Assembly: GCF_002355475.1 (NCBI RefSeq)
Contig: NZ_AP014862.1
Coordinates: forward strand, 5,580,001 to 5,644,000
Reading direction: 5' to 3'
Source of the DNA: Pseudomonas furukawaii
Lineage (GTDB): Bacteria; Pseudomonadota; Gammaproteobacteria; Pseudomonadales; Pseudomonadaceae
DNA: 64,000 bases
Of this stretch, positions 1-8,018 are shown piece by piece. How positions within the stretch are numbered: position 1 is the stretch's first letter; every line of letters starts with the position of its first letter. A model generated the notes under the pieces. It ran no database searches. It saw nothing but the letters and a program-made list of their open reading frames with translations, and was not told the DNA's origin. The position numbers and the translations under genes are program-made.

Positions 1-156
1 CGCGCCGCGCCAGTACTGTTCACCGAAGGACGCGTTGGCGCCGGTGTGCGGGCCGGCGACGCCGATGACGACATCGGCCTGTACGAAGGAAGAAATACCC
101 AGTGCGGCGGTAACCGCGAGAGCCAGAAAGCCTTTTCTGTAAATCTTCTGCGACAT
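1..156 (-). CDS. Branched-chain amino-acid ABC transporter substrate-binding protein (N-terminus only)
   Basis: Only the first 52 codons are in the window; the gene runs off the left edge. The protein begins MSQKIYRKGFLALAV and has a clear Sec signal peptide (basic N-region, hydrophobic core, cleavage after SSFVQA). The mature start DVVIGVAGPHTGANASFGEQ is typical of the LivJ/LivK/BraC periplasmic binding proteins, which capture leucine, isoleucine, valine or related amino acids for a LIV-type ABC importer. The start is supported by an AGGAG Shine-Dalgarno sequence 9 bases upstream of the ATG. The ligand cannot be told from the signal region; its position beside lysine/pipecolate genes makes another amino acid possible (inference). 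Confidence 0.85.
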   Translation of the reverse strand, partial: MSQKIYRKGFLALAVTAALGISSFVQADVVIGVAGPHTGANASFGEQYWRGA

Positions 157-550
157 GGAGTTTTGCTCCTGAGGTTTTTAGGGTTAGCGCTTGTATTCAG
201 CAAGTGGCGTGCCATTAATTCTTGTTGTTTTCCCGCATTCAAAAAGGCTGATCCCACCTCCTCGTATTTTATTTTTCTTATTTAAAATCAATGCCTTACA
301 GTTTTAACCAATAAACTTCCGGGCGAATCCGACAGTCGCCTGACACCAGTGTGCCAGCACGTCAGGTAACAATAGACTCGCGGTACTTATTTGCACACGC
401 TTGGTGCGCGAAATTTCCCACACTGCACTGTCACTGTCCCCCCGTTTCGTCCTCCCATCCTGCAGAAACTAAGCCTGCGCTTACAGCCACAGGGGCGCAC
501 TTCTTTGCGACCTGCGTCACGCCGCGGCACATCGCTGTCGACGCCATCGG
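157..550. other. Intergenic region between the binding-protein gene and amaA
   Basis: About 390 bases without a convincing gene. The part nearest the binding-protein gene (roughly 225-315) is AT-rich compared with the rest of the window, as expected for a promoter region reading leftward, but I could not pick one confident -35/-10 pair. An inverted repeat CCTGAC (339-344) / GTCAGG (361-366) with 16 bases between the arms could be an operator or weak hairpin. The stretch 400-550 shows nothing recognisable. Confidence 0.5.
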
Positions 551-1834
551 CTAGATCACCACGCGCAGGCACTGGCCCGCGTGGTAGAGCGAGAAACCCG
601 CTTCGTACAACGAACTCCTGAGCCCCGCCGCCGCGACCGCGCGCATGGGCTGGAAAGGCATGGGCAGGACCCGCTCGTCGCCGCTTTGCATGAAGTCGGC
701 GAAGGCCTTGCCCACTACGGTTCCGGTGGTGACGCCGCGCCCGTTGTAGCCGGTGAAGGCCAGCAGGCCGGGCGCCGGCTCGTAGAGGCGCATCAGGTGA
801 TCGGGGGTGAAATCGATGCAGCCGGTCCAGGTGCATTCCCACTCCACCTTGCCCAGGTAGGGGAAGTAGTGCCGCTGGATGCGGTCGGCCCAGGCCCTCA
901 GGAACCAGGCCGGCTTGCCCGCGCCATTGCCCAGGCTGCCCAGCAACAGGCGCCCCTCGGCGTCGCGGCGGATGCTGCTGAGCACCTGGCGGGTGTCCCA
1001 GGAGCCCTGCCCGCCCGGCAGGATGCGGTCGGCGGCGGTGCCGGCGAGCGGCCGGGAGGCCACCTGGTAGTAGTAACCCGGGAAGAAGTGGCGGCGCAGT
1101 TCGGTCCACTGGCCTTCGGTGTAGGCGTTGGAGGCGATCACCACCCGGGGCGCGACCACGCTGCCCTGCCCGGTGATGACGCACCAGTCCGCGCCCTGGC
1201 GCTCAAGGCGCTGCACCGGGGAGCGCTCGAACAGCTGGGCGCCCAGGGCGCGCACCGCGCGGGCCAGGCCTCGGGTGTAGCCCATGGGGTTGAGGGTGCC
1301 GGCGCGCCGGTCCAGCAACGCGGCGGCGATGCGCTCGGTACCGGTCGCCTCGCGGCAGGCCTGGCCGGTGAGCAGTTCCACCGGGGCGCCACGGCGCTGC
1401 CATTGCTCGCAGCGGCTGGCGAGGTCGGCCTGGCCACGGGCGTTGTGCGCCATGTGCAGGGTGCCTTCGCGGCGCAACTGGCAATCGATGGCATGGCGAT
1501 CCACCAGGGAGAACACCAGGGATGGCGCGGCGCCGAGGGTGCGGTTGAGCCGTGCGCCCACCTCGTGGCCGAGGCCCGCCTCGATCTCGTCCGGCGGAAT
1601 CCACAGGCCGGCGTTGACCAGCCCGACGTTGCGACCCGAACCGCCGTGGCCCGGGCTGTGGGCCTCCAGCAGGCAGACGCGCTGCCCGGCCTCGGCCAGG
1701 TGCAGGGCGGCGGAGAGGCCGGTGAAGCCGGCGCCGATCACGCAGACGTCCGCACGCACCTCGCCCTTCAGCTCGGGTCCGGCGGGCGGTTGCGGGGTCA
1801 GCTGTTCCCAGAGGCATTCCTGGCGCAGCGTCAT
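551..1834 (-). CDS. amaA: L-pipecolate oxidase (FAD-dependent DAO-family oxidoreductase)
   Basis: A 427-residue flavoprotein of the D-amino-acid-oxidase/glycine-oxidase fold. The dinucleotide-binding motif GAGFTG lies at residues 34-39, followed by LLEAHSPGHGGSGRNVGLVN. The sequence resembles, over its whole length as I remember it, P. putida AmaA, which oxidises L-pipecolate to piperideine-6-carboxylate in D-lysine catabolism; the C-terminus GFSLYHAGQCLRV also fits. A GTG 18 bases upstream is open, but AAGGAA sits 7 bases before the ATG at 1834, so I chose that start. It lies 57 bases downstream of the aldehyde dehydrogenase gene that performs the next step, so the two are probably one operon. 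Confidence 0.86.
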   Translation of the reverse strand: MTLRQECLWEQLTPQPPAGPELKGEVRADVCVIGAGFTGLSAALHLAEAGQRVCLLEAHSPGHGGSGRNVGLVNAGLWIPPDEIEAGLGHEVGARLNRTLGAAPSLVFSLVDRHAIDCQLRREGTLHMAHNARGQADLASRCEQWQRRGAPVELLTGQACREATGTERIAAALLDRRAGTLNPMGYTRGLARAVRALGAQLFERSPVQRLERQGADWCVITGQGSVVAPRVVIASNAYTEGQWTELRRHFFPGYYYQVASRPLAGTAADRILPGGQGSWDTRQVLSSIRRDAEGRLLLGSLGNGAGKPAWFLRAWADRIQRHYFPYLGKVEWECTWTGCIDFTPDHLMRLYEPAPGLLAFTGYNGRGVTTGTVVGKAFADFMQSGDERVLPMPFQPMRAVAAAGLRSSLYEAGFSLYHAGQCLRVVI

Positions 1835-1891
1835 GGGGCGTTCCTTAGGCACGGGGGTGCCGCCCTCCCCGATCGGCGAGGGCTCTGCGGG

Positions 1892-3382
1892 TCAGTCGAA
1901 GGTGATGCCCTGGGCCAGGGGCAGTTCGTGGGAGTAGTTCACGGTGTTGGTCTGGCGGCGCATGTAGGCCTTCCAGGCGTCGGAGCCGGACTCGCGGCCG
2001 CCGCCGGTTTCCTTCTCGCCACCGAAGGCGCCGCCGATCTCGGCACCGCTGGGGCCGATGTTGACGTTGGCGATGCCGCAATCGCTGCCCACCGCCGACT
2101 GGAACAGCTCCGCCTCGCGGACATCGGTGGTGAAGACACAGGAGGACAGGCCCTGGGGCACGGCGTTGTTCAGGGCGATGGCCTCGGCGAAGTCCTGGTA
2201 GCCGACCACGTAGAGGATAGGCGCGAAGGTTTCATGGCAGACCACGGCGCTCTGGCCCGGCATCTCGACGATGGCCGGGGAGACGTACCAGGCCTCGGGG
2301 AACCGGTCCTGCAACTGGCGCTCGCCGCCGAAGACCACGCCGCCCTCGGCGCGGGCCTGCTCCAGGGCGCGCTGCATGCCCTCGAAGCTCTGCCGGTCGA
2401 TCAGCGGGCCCACCAGGTTGCCCTGCAGCGGGTGGCCGATGCGGACCTTCGAGTAGGCCGCCTTGAGGCGCTCGACGATCTCCGCCTTCACCGATTCGTG
2501 GGCGATCAGCCGGCGCAGGGTGGTGCAGCGCTGGCCGGCGGTGCCGACGGCGCTGAAGAGGATCGCCCGCACCGCCAGGTCGAGGTCGGCGCTGGGGGTG
2601 AGGATCATGGCGTTGTTGCCGCCCAGCTCCAGCACGCTGCGGGCGAAGCGGGCCGCCACCCGGGGCGCCACCTCGCGGCCCATGCGGGTACTGCCGGTGG
2701 CGCTGACCAGGGCCACGCGCGGGTCGTCCACCAGGGCCTCGCCGGCCTCGCGGGCGCCGATCACCACCTGGGACAGGTGCGCCGGGGCCTCGCTGAAGTC
2801 CTTCGCCACGCGCTCGAACAGGGCCTGGCAGGCCAATGCGGTCAGCGGCGTCTTCTCCGACGGCTTCCACACCACCGGGTTGCCGCAGACCAGCGCCAGC
2901 GCGGTGTTCCAGCTCCACACGGCGACCGGGAAGTTGAAGGCGCTGATGACGCCCACCACGCCCAGGGGATGCCAGGTCTCGCGCATGTGGTGGCCCGGGC
3001 GCTCGGAGGCGATGGTCAGGCCGTACAGCTGCCGCGACAGGCCGACGGCGAAGTCGCAGATGTCGATCATTTCCTGGACTTCGCCCAGGCCTTCCTGGGT
3101 GATCTTGCCGGCTTCCCAGGACACCAGTTCGCCCAGCTCGGCCTTGTGCTGGCGCAGGGCCTCGCCATACAGGCGGATGAGTTCGCCACGGCGCGGCGCC
3201 GGCACCTTGCGCCAGGCCTGGAAGGCCTCGGCGGCACGCCCGACGGCCTGTTCGACCTCCACCTTGCCCACCAGGCGCACGGTGCCGATGCGGCTGCCGT
3301 CGATGGGTGAGTGAACGGCGTGATCGCCCTGGCTGTAGAGGGAGGGATCGACACCGAGGCGGTCAAGCAGCGCGGCAACCAT
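1892..3382 (-). CDS. amaB: L-aminoadipate-semialdehyde / piperideine-6-carboxylate dehydrogenase
   Basis: A 496-residue aldehyde dehydrogenase of the antiquitin (ALDH7) type. The catalytic signatures are intact: Glu252 in LELGGNN and nucleophile Cys286 in GTAGQRCTTLRR. The family oxidises 2-aminoadipate 6-semialdehyde to 2-aminoadipate with NAD+, the step after pipecolate oxidation. The start is the ATG at 3382, preceded by AGGAG with a 5-base spacer; an in-frame upstream start would add ten residues unlike the family. It is transcribed leftward with amaA behind it and diverges from a LysR gene, the usual layout for a pathway under its own activator. Substrate assignment rests on resemblance to P. 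putida AmaB and the pairing with amaA. Confidence 0.87.
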   Translation of the reverse strand: MVAALLDRLGVDPSLYSQGDHAVHSPIDGSRIGTVRLVGKVEVEQAVGRAAEAFQAWRKVPAPRRGELIRLYGEALRQHKAELGELVSWEAGKITQEGLGEVQEMIDICDFAVGLSRQLYGLTIASERPGHHMRETWHPLGVVGVISAFNFPVAVWSWNTALALVCGNPVVWKPSEKTPLTALACQALFERVAKDFSEAPAHLSQVVIGAREAGEALVDDPRVALVSATGSTRMGREVAPRVAARFARSVLELGGNNAMILTPSADLDLAVRAILFSAVGTAGQRCTTLRRLIAHESVKAEIVERLKAAYSKVRIGHPLQGNLVGPLIDRQSFEGMQRALEQARAEGGVVFGGERQLQDRFPEAWYVSPAIVEMPGQSAVVCHETFAPILYVVGYQDFAEAIALNNAVPQGLSSCVFTTDVREAELFQSAVGSDCGIANVNIGPSGAEIGGAFGGEKETGGGRESGSDAWKAYMRRQTNTVNYSHELPLAQGITFD

Positions 3383-3419
3383 GGGAACTCCTGTTTCGGC
3401 GAGTAATGGCACTGACCCT

Positions 3420-3470
3420 GCAGGAGCGGCTCGCGGGCGAAGGCTTCGCGGACCAGCCCGCTCCTACCGG
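3420..3470. repeat. REP-like palindromic element
   Basis: An imperfect palindrome with arms AGGAGCGGCT and AGCCCGCTCCT around a centre containing CGGGCGAAGGCTTCGCG. The arm AGCCCGCTCCTAC is the hallmark of the dispersed REP elements of many Pseudomonas genomes. It sits in the divergent amaB/LysR intergenic region, closer to amaB, so it lies in the 5' leader of amaB or between the promoters. Confidence 0.7.
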
Positions 3471-3589
3471 TTCGGTGCCGAATCGGATGGGCGTCAGTAA
3501 TAGCCGCGAAAAGGGCTTGCCAACAAGCAACCTTTCCGACACATATCATTCCGAAAATTCATGCTGCGCACTGCCACGCGAGTTTCCCG

Positions 3590-4486
3590 ATGCTCAAACG
3601 CCACATGCCGTCGATCACCGCCCTGCAATGCTTCGAGGCGGTGGCCCGGCACCTCAGTTTCACCCGCGCCGCCGACGAGCTGAGCCTGACCCAGAGCGCC
3701 GTCAGCAAGCAGGTGGCGCAGCTCGAAGAACTGCTCCAGCACCTGCTGTTCCGCCGCGTGCGGCGTCGCCTGCAATTGACCCCGGCCGGTTCCCTCTACC
3801 TCACCGAGGTACGCAAGATCCTCGCCCAGGTGGAGATGTCGACCCACTACATGCTGTCCTACGGCGGCGAGACCGAGGTACTGCGGGTGGCCACGCCGCC
3901 CACCTTCGGCGCTCGCTGGCTGATCCCCCGCCTGAAGGGCTGGCGCCTGCGCCACCCCAACATCCACCTGGACCTGCGCAACGAACTGGAGCCCGACGCC
4001 CTGGCCCAGGGTCGCAGCGACGTGGCCTTCTATTTCGGCCAGGGCGCCCTGCCCGGCGCCGAGTGCATCCGCCTGTTCAGCGAGGAAGTGGTGCCGGTCT
4101 GCGCCCCCGGCGTGATGCCGGCCACGCCCTTCACCGAACCCACCCAGCTCACCGAGCTGGTGCTGCTGCAGAACGCCACCCGGCCTGAGGCCTGGCACGA
4201 GTGGTTCCTCAGCCAGGACCGGCATACCGAGCACAGCTACCACGGGCCCCGCTTCGATACCTCCTACATGTGTATCCGCGCCGCCCAGGCCGGCTGTGGC
4301 GTGGCCCTGCTGCCCCGCTTCCTGGTGGAAGAGGAACTGGCCGAGGGCAAGCTGGTGATCCCCTGGGACCACCCCATGCCCAGCCGCAACGCCTATCACC
4401 TGGCCTACCCGGAACACGCGGCGGAAGTGCCCAAGGTGCGCGACTTCGTCCGCTGGATGCTGGAGCAGCTGGACCAGGAGGACTGA
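3590..4486 (+). CDS. LysR-family transcriptional regulator of the ama genes
   Basis: A 298-residue LysR-type regulator. The N-terminal winged helix-turn-helix covers about residues 6-65 (SFTRAADELSLTQSAVSKQV is the recognition region). The rest is the two-lobed periplasmic-binding-protein-like effector domain, including MCIRAAQAGCGVALLP, conserved in the GcvA-like branch. It is divergent from amaB with 207 bases between the start codons, the classic arrangement for a LysR protein controlling its neighbour. A direct role in regulating amaBA, with an intermediate such as pipecolate or aminoadipate as inducer, is inference. No strong Shine-Dalgarno sequence precedes the ATG. Confidence 0.88.
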   Translation: MLKRHMPSITALQCFEAVARHLSFTRAADELSLTQSAVSKQVAQLEELLQHLLFRRVRRRLQLTPAGSLYLTEVRKILAQVEMSTHYMLSYGGETEVLRVATPPTFGARWLIPRLKGWRLRHPNIHLDLRNELEPDALAQGRSDVAFYFGQGALPGAECIRLFSEEVVPVCAPGVMPATPFTEPTQLTELVLLQNATRPEAWHEWFLSQDRHTEHSYHGPRFDTSYMCIRAAQAGCGVALLPRFLVEEELAEGKLVIPWDHPMPSRNAYHLAYPEHAAEVPKVRDFVRWMLEQLDQED

Positions 4487-4608
4487 GGCGACGCTTTCAG
4501 TCGCAAAAGGAATCCTGCGGGCACGGGGCACGGATTTTCGCACCCGTCCCATTGCCATCGTTTCGCCGGACTGCTTGGATAGGCGTCCCTCCACCGGAAA
4601 CCCGTCCC

Positions 4609-5232
4609 ATGCTGTCCTTCTTCCTCGCCGCCGTACTGCTCGGCTTCATCTTCAACGCCGCTCCCGGCGCCGTGTTCAGCGAAACCCTGCGGCGCGGCCT
4701 GCGGGACGGCTACCGGCCGGCGCTGATGGTGCAGATCGGCTCCCTGGTGGGGGACGCCACCTGGGCGGCCCTGGGCCTCACCGGCCTCGCCCTGTTGCTG
4801 GACAGCGCCATGGTGCGCTATCCCCTGACCATCGCCAGCGCCCTCTACCTGGCCTGGCTGGGCGTGCAATCCCTGCGCGACGCCCGCCGGCCCCCGCAAC
4901 CTTCGCCGGATGACGGCGGCGCCAGCGGCGGGGCCTTCGCCTCCGGCGCCGCGCTGTCCCTGACCAACCCGCAGAACATCGTCTACTGGGCCGCCATGGG
5001 GGGCGCCATGGCCGCCATCGGCGTGGCCGAGCCGACGCCGACCCACCTGGCGGTGTTCTTCGCCGGCTTCATGCTCTCCTCATTGCTCTGGTGCTTCATC
5101 TGCGCCGGCCTGGTGGACTGGTTCCGCCGCGCCGCGTCCAGCCTCTGGCACCGTCTCACCTACCTGGCGTGCGGCCTCTGCCTGCTGGGGCTGTCGGGGA
5201 TGACCGCCGCGGAGCTGCTGAAGCTGGCCTGA
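4609..5232 (+). CDS. LysE/RhtB-family amino-acid exporter
   Basis: A 207-residue integral membrane protein with about six hydrophobic segments. Family signatures are GFIFNAAPGAVFSETLRRG near the N-terminus and ALSLTNPQNIVYWAA in the middle. LysE-superfamily proteins export basic or other amino acids and prevent toxic accumulation. The frame is open further upstream, overlapping the LysR gene, but family homology begins at MLSFFLAAVLLGF, so I chose the ATG at 4609. It follows the LysR gene by 122 bases in the same direction. Next to lysine-pathway genes, export of lysine or a catabolite is plausible but unproven. Confidence 0.85.
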   Translation: MLSFFLAAVLLGFIFNAAPGAVFSETLRRGLRDGYRPALMVQIGSLVGDATWAALGLTGLALLLDSAMVRYPLTIASALYLAWLGVQSLRDARRPPQPSPDDGGASGGAFASGAALSLTNPQNIVYWAAMGGAMAAIGVAEPTPTHLAVFFAGFMLSSLLWCFICAGLVDWFRRAASSLWHRLTYLACGLCLLGLSGMTAAELLKLA

Positions 5233-5319
5233 GCTATGGCCGTCATGGACAGAATCTAAGGGCGGCGCCCCCGCCGCCCGTCTAGGCTTGCGTCATTCCC
5301 CCCTCCCCGGAGACGCACC

Positions 5320-5385
5320 ATGAACTTCCTGCAAAGCCTGCTCGCCGCCTACGCCGCCGGGGCCTGTGGCGCCACCGCCGACTGA
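5320..5385 (+). CDS. Possible small ORF of 21 codons
   Basis: A short reading frame starting MNFLQSLLAAYAAG and ending GACGATAD. The ATG is preceded by GGAGA at a good spacing of about six bases. The frame lies alone in the 267-base gap between the exporter gene and the LOG gene. The peptide is mildly hydrophobic and alanine-rich. I do not recognise it. It could be a real small protein, an upstream leader peptide, or chance in GC-rich DNA; only the ribosome-binding site argues for it. Confidence 0.35.
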   Translation: MNFLQSLLAAYAAGACGATAD

Positions 5386-5499
5386 GCCTCACCTCCCGCA
5401 GCGGGGCCTACCGTTCGGAAGCTGACCATCCGCACAGCTTGGAGCCTGGGTTCGAAGCCGGTACTCTTGCGCGCTTTTTTCGCCCCAGGAGTCCCCGGC

Positions 5500-6087
5500 A
5501 TGACCTTGCGATCCATCTGCGTGTTCTGCGGCGCCAGCCCCGGCGCCAAGCCGATCTACCGTGAGGCCGCCGCCCTGCTGGGGCATACCCTCGCCGAGCG
5601 CGGCATCACCCTGGTCTACGGTGGTGGCGCGGTGGGCCTGATGGGCACCGTGGCGGACGCGGCCCTGGCGGCCGGCGGCGAGGTCATCGGGGTGATTCCC
5701 CAGAGCCTGATGGACGCTGAAATCGGCCACAAGGGCCTGACCCGCCTGGAAGTGGTGGACGGCATGCACGCCCGCAAGGCCCGCATGGCCGAGCTGTCCG
5801 ACGCCTTCATCGCCCTGCCCGGAGGCCTCGGCACCCTGGAAGAGCTGTTCGAGGTCTGGACCTGGGGCCAACTGGGCTACCACAGCAAGCCCCTGGGCCT
5901 GCTGGAAGTGAACAGCTTCTACGACAAGCTCACCGATTTTCTCGACCACCTGGTGGAAGAGCGCTTCGTCCGCGACCAGCATCGCGGCATGCTGCAGGTG
6001 GGTGGCCACCCCGCCACCCTGCTGGACCGCCTGGAAGCCTGGCGCCCCAGCAGCGCGCCGAAATGGGTCGACCGCAAGCCCCACTGA
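5500..6087 (+). CDS. LOG-family cytokinin riboside 5'-monophosphate phosphoribohydrolase
   Basis: A 195-residue Rossmann-like protein of the TIGR00730/LOG family. The diagnostic nucleotide-binding motif PGGLGTLEE is at residues 107-115, and [16 protein letters not shown] lies near residues 41-56. Family members hydrolyse the N-glycosidic bond of nucleotide monophosphates, releasing ribose 5-phosphate; some make cytokinins, others act on AMP-like substrates. The start is the ATG at 5500, where AGGAG lies 9 bases upstream; an upstream ATG at 5467 lacks such a site. The gene is followed 66 bases later by a DCC-family gene in the same direction. Confidence 0.9.
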   Translation: MTLRSICVFCGASPGAKPIYREAAALLGHTLAERGITLVYGGGAVGLMGTVADAALAAGGEVIGVIPQSLMDAEIGHKGLTRLEVVDGMHARKARMAELSDAFIALPGGLGTLEELFEVWTWGQLGYHSKPLGLLEVNSFYDKLTDFLDHLVEERFVRDQHRGMLQVGGHPATLLDRLEAWRPSSAPKWVDRKPH

Positions 6088-6153
6088 CCCCGGCGACAGC
6101 CGCCCGCGTGCGGTCCTACACTCTGTCGGCCCCACGCTGACCAGGAGCCGGCC

Positions 6154-6525
6154 ATGGCGAACGACGCGCGCATCAAGGTCTTCTACAACAGCGCCTGCCC
6201 GGTGTGCCGGGCCGGCATAGAGGCGCAGAAGGACAAGACCACCGCCTGCCAGGTGGAATGGGCCGACATCCACCAGGACAACGCGGCGGTGACGGAAATC
6301 GGAGAAACGCTGGAATACGTCCGTGAACGCCTGCACCTGCTGGACGAACGGGGCGTAAAGCGCATGGGCCTGGACGCCTTCATCGTGCTCTGGCGCCACT
6401 CGCCGAAGGAGCGCTGGAAGGCCCGGCTGTTTTCCCTGCCGCTGATCCACGGCCTCGCCCAACTGGGCTACAAGGCCTTCGCCCGCCTGCTCTACCGATG
6501 GAACCGACGCAAACACCACTGGTGA
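6154..6525 (+). CDS. DCC-family thiol-disulfide oxidoreductase-like protein (DUF393)
   Basis: A 123-residue protein with the family signature FYNSACPVCRAGI; the CPVC pair is Cys15/Cys18. DUF393 proteins have a thioredoxin-like fold and are named after a conserved DxxCxxC-type motif; here the aspartate position is Asn, giving YNSACPVC. Function is not established, though redox or metal handling is assumed for the family. AGGAG precedes the ATG. It sits 5 bases before the GNAT gene, so the two are almost certainly co-transcribed. Confidence 0.82.
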   Translation: MANDARIKVFYNSACPVCRAGIEAQKDKTTACQVEWADIHQDNAAVTEIGETLEYVRERLHLLDERGVKRMGLDAFIVLWRHSPKERWKARLFSLPLIHGLAQLGYKAFARLLYRWNRRKHHW

Positions 6526-6530
6526 ATTGA

Positions 6531-6989
6531 ATGACCACCCCGATCGAAACCCTGAACGCCCTCTCCCCCGCCGACCGCCAGCGCCTCACCGAAGTCTGGG
6601 AGGCCGCGGTGCGCGCCACCCACCATTTCCTCGGCGAGGATGACATCCAGTTCTTCAAGCCGCTGGTCCGCGACGCCTACCTGGATTCGGTGCGCCTGGC
6701 CTGCCTGCGGGATGCCCAAGGCCGCATCCTGGGCTTCGTCGGCACGGCCGACGACAAGGTGGAGATGCTCTTCGTCGACCCCGCCTGCCATGGAAGGGGC
6801 ATCGGCCGGGCCTTGATGGCTCACGCCCTTGCCGGAGGCGCCCGCAGCGTCGACGTGAACGAGCAGAACCCCCAGGCGATGGGCTTCTACCGACACCTGG
6901 GGTTCGTCCAGTACGCCCGTTCGGAAGTGGACGGCTCGGGCAAGCCCTTCCCCATCCTGCACCTGCGGTTCGAGGAAGACTGCCCGTAG
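6531..6989 (+). CDS. GNAT-family acetyltransferase (YjaB-like)
   Basis: A 152-residue acyltransferase. The acetyl-CoA pyrophosphate-binding motif is VDPACHGRGIGRALM (the G-R-G-I-G loop is near residues 88-92), and the later segment VNEQNPQAMGFYRHLGF is the usual GNAT motif B. The N-terminal EVWEAAVRATHHFL is typical of YjaB-type enzymes. Substrate is unknown; YjaB-like proteins acetylate small molecules or protein amines. It begins 5 bases after the DCC gene. Confidence 0.85.
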   Translation: MTTPIETLNALSPADRQRLTEVWEAAVRATHHFLGEDDIQFFKPLVRDAYLDSVRLACLRDAQGRILGFVGTADDKVEMLFVDPACHGRGIGRALMAHALAGGARSVDVNEQNPQAMGFYRHLGFVQYARSEVDGSGKPFPILHLRFEEDCP

Positions 6990-7040
6990 CGCCTGGATGA
7001 AACCCGGGGACAAGGCGGAACCCCTGCTCGCGCAACGGTT

Positions 7041-7080
7041 CCCCTCACCCCAACCCTCTCCCGAAGGAAGAGGGGGCAGG
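7041..7080. repeat. Dispersed CCCTCACCCCAACCCTCTCCC-type repeat
   Basis: The stretch contains CCCTCACCCCAACCCTCTCC followed by a complementary AGAGGG arm, forming a short hairpin (CCCTCT 7054-7059 with AGAGGG 7069-7074). This type of sequence recurs between genes in many proteobacterial genomes, including Pseudomonas. It lies between the convergent GNAT and mscS genes and may also slow or end transcription. Confidence 0.55.
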
Positions 7081-7929
7081 TCAGGCCTGCGGCTGCTGGA
7101 CGATGATGGTCTGGGCCGGCATGGGCGCCGGGAAGTCGGTGCCGAGCGCCTCCTTGATCACCCGGTTGGTGTCGAAGTAGACCTGCCAGTAGGCGTCGTT
7201 ATGGCAATAGGGCCGCACCGCCAGCACCGGGCCCACCAGGTTGAATTCGAGGATCTCCACATCCACCGGCGGGTCCGCCAGCACGTTGGGAATGGCGGCG
7301 ATGCGCGCCTTGAGCAACGCGGCGGCGGCCTGCCAGTCGGCAGCGCCGGACAGCTGGGCCTTGAGCTCCACGCGGCGGAAGGCGTTGTGGCTGAAGTTCT
7401 GGATGTTGTCGCTGAAGATCTTGTTGTTGCCCACCAGGGTCATCACGTTGTCCGGGGTGTTGATGCTGGTGGCGAACAGGCCGATCTCCTTCACGGTGCC
7501 GGTGATGCCGCCGGCGGAGATGAAGTCGCCGACCTTGAAGGGCCGCAGGACGATGATGAAGCCGCCGGCCGCCAGGTTCGCCAGCAGCCCGGACCAGGCC
7601 ATGCCGATGGCCAGGCCCACCGCCGCGATCAGCGCCGCCAGGCTGGTGGTCTGGATGCCGAAATAGCCCAGGATGCCCACCACCAGGAGGATGTTCAGGG
7701 TGACGGTGATGAAGGACCCCACGTAGCGCAGCACGGTGGGGTCGACCTTCTGTCGCTCCAGGGAGCGCTGGACCAGGCCGACCGCGAAGCCGATGAGCCA
7801 GCGGCCGATCACCCAGAAGGCGATGGCCGCGAGGATCTTGACGCCGAAGGTGGTGGCGTACTGCATGACGGTGGTCATGAACGCGCTGACCTTCTCGGTA
7901 CCCACATTGACGATGGTTGTTTCATCCAT
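7081..7929 (-). CDS. mscS: Small-conductance mechanosensitive channel
   Basis: A 282-residue MscS-family channel. Three N-terminal membrane helices occupy about residues 20-125. The pore-lining third helix is glycine/alanine-rich (ALIAAVGLAIGMAWSGLLANLA) and is followed by the beta-domain sequence FIIVLRPFKVGDFI and a cytoplasmic C-terminal domain. Length and architecture match E. coli MscS (286 residues), which opens on membrane tension to release solutes during hypo-osmotic shock. It lies 89 bases behind the transglutaminase gene and points the same way, so read-through from that operon is possible. Confidence 0.93.
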   Translation of the reverse strand: MDETTIVNVGTEKVSAFMTTVMQYATTFGVKILAAIAFWVIGRWLIGFAVGLVQRSLERQKVDPTVLRYVGSFITVTLNILLVVGILGYFGIQTTSLAALIAAVGLAIGMAWSGLLANLAAGGFIIVLRPFKVGDFISAGGITGTVKEIGLFATSINTPDNVMTLVGNNKIFSDNIQNFSHNAFRRVELKAQLSGAADWQAAAALLKARIAAIPNVLADPPVDVEILEFNLVGPVLAVRPYCHNDAYWQVYFDTNRVIKEALGTDFPAPMPAQTIIVQQPQA

Positions 7930-8018
7930 GGCGAAGCACCCTGCAGGAGAGAAGTGGCTCCGGAAACGCTAGCACTTCGTGGGCAAAACGCGCGCCAGCC
8001 GACGGGGCGCCGCAGGAT

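Noticed and set aside
325-370. A TGGCAC-like stretch (minus strand) as a sigma-54 promoter for the binding-protein gene
   Set aside because: The -12 element is absent: ten bases after GG the sequence is TC, not GC.
581-3310. A 900-codon open frame antisense to amaA and amaB
   Set aside because: Its translation is low-complexity (Gly, Ala, His, Gln rich), matches no family, and is a GC-skew shadow of the two enzyme genes. The same applies to long antisense frames over 8969-11440, 11623-15066, 17521-19887 and 28336-30627.
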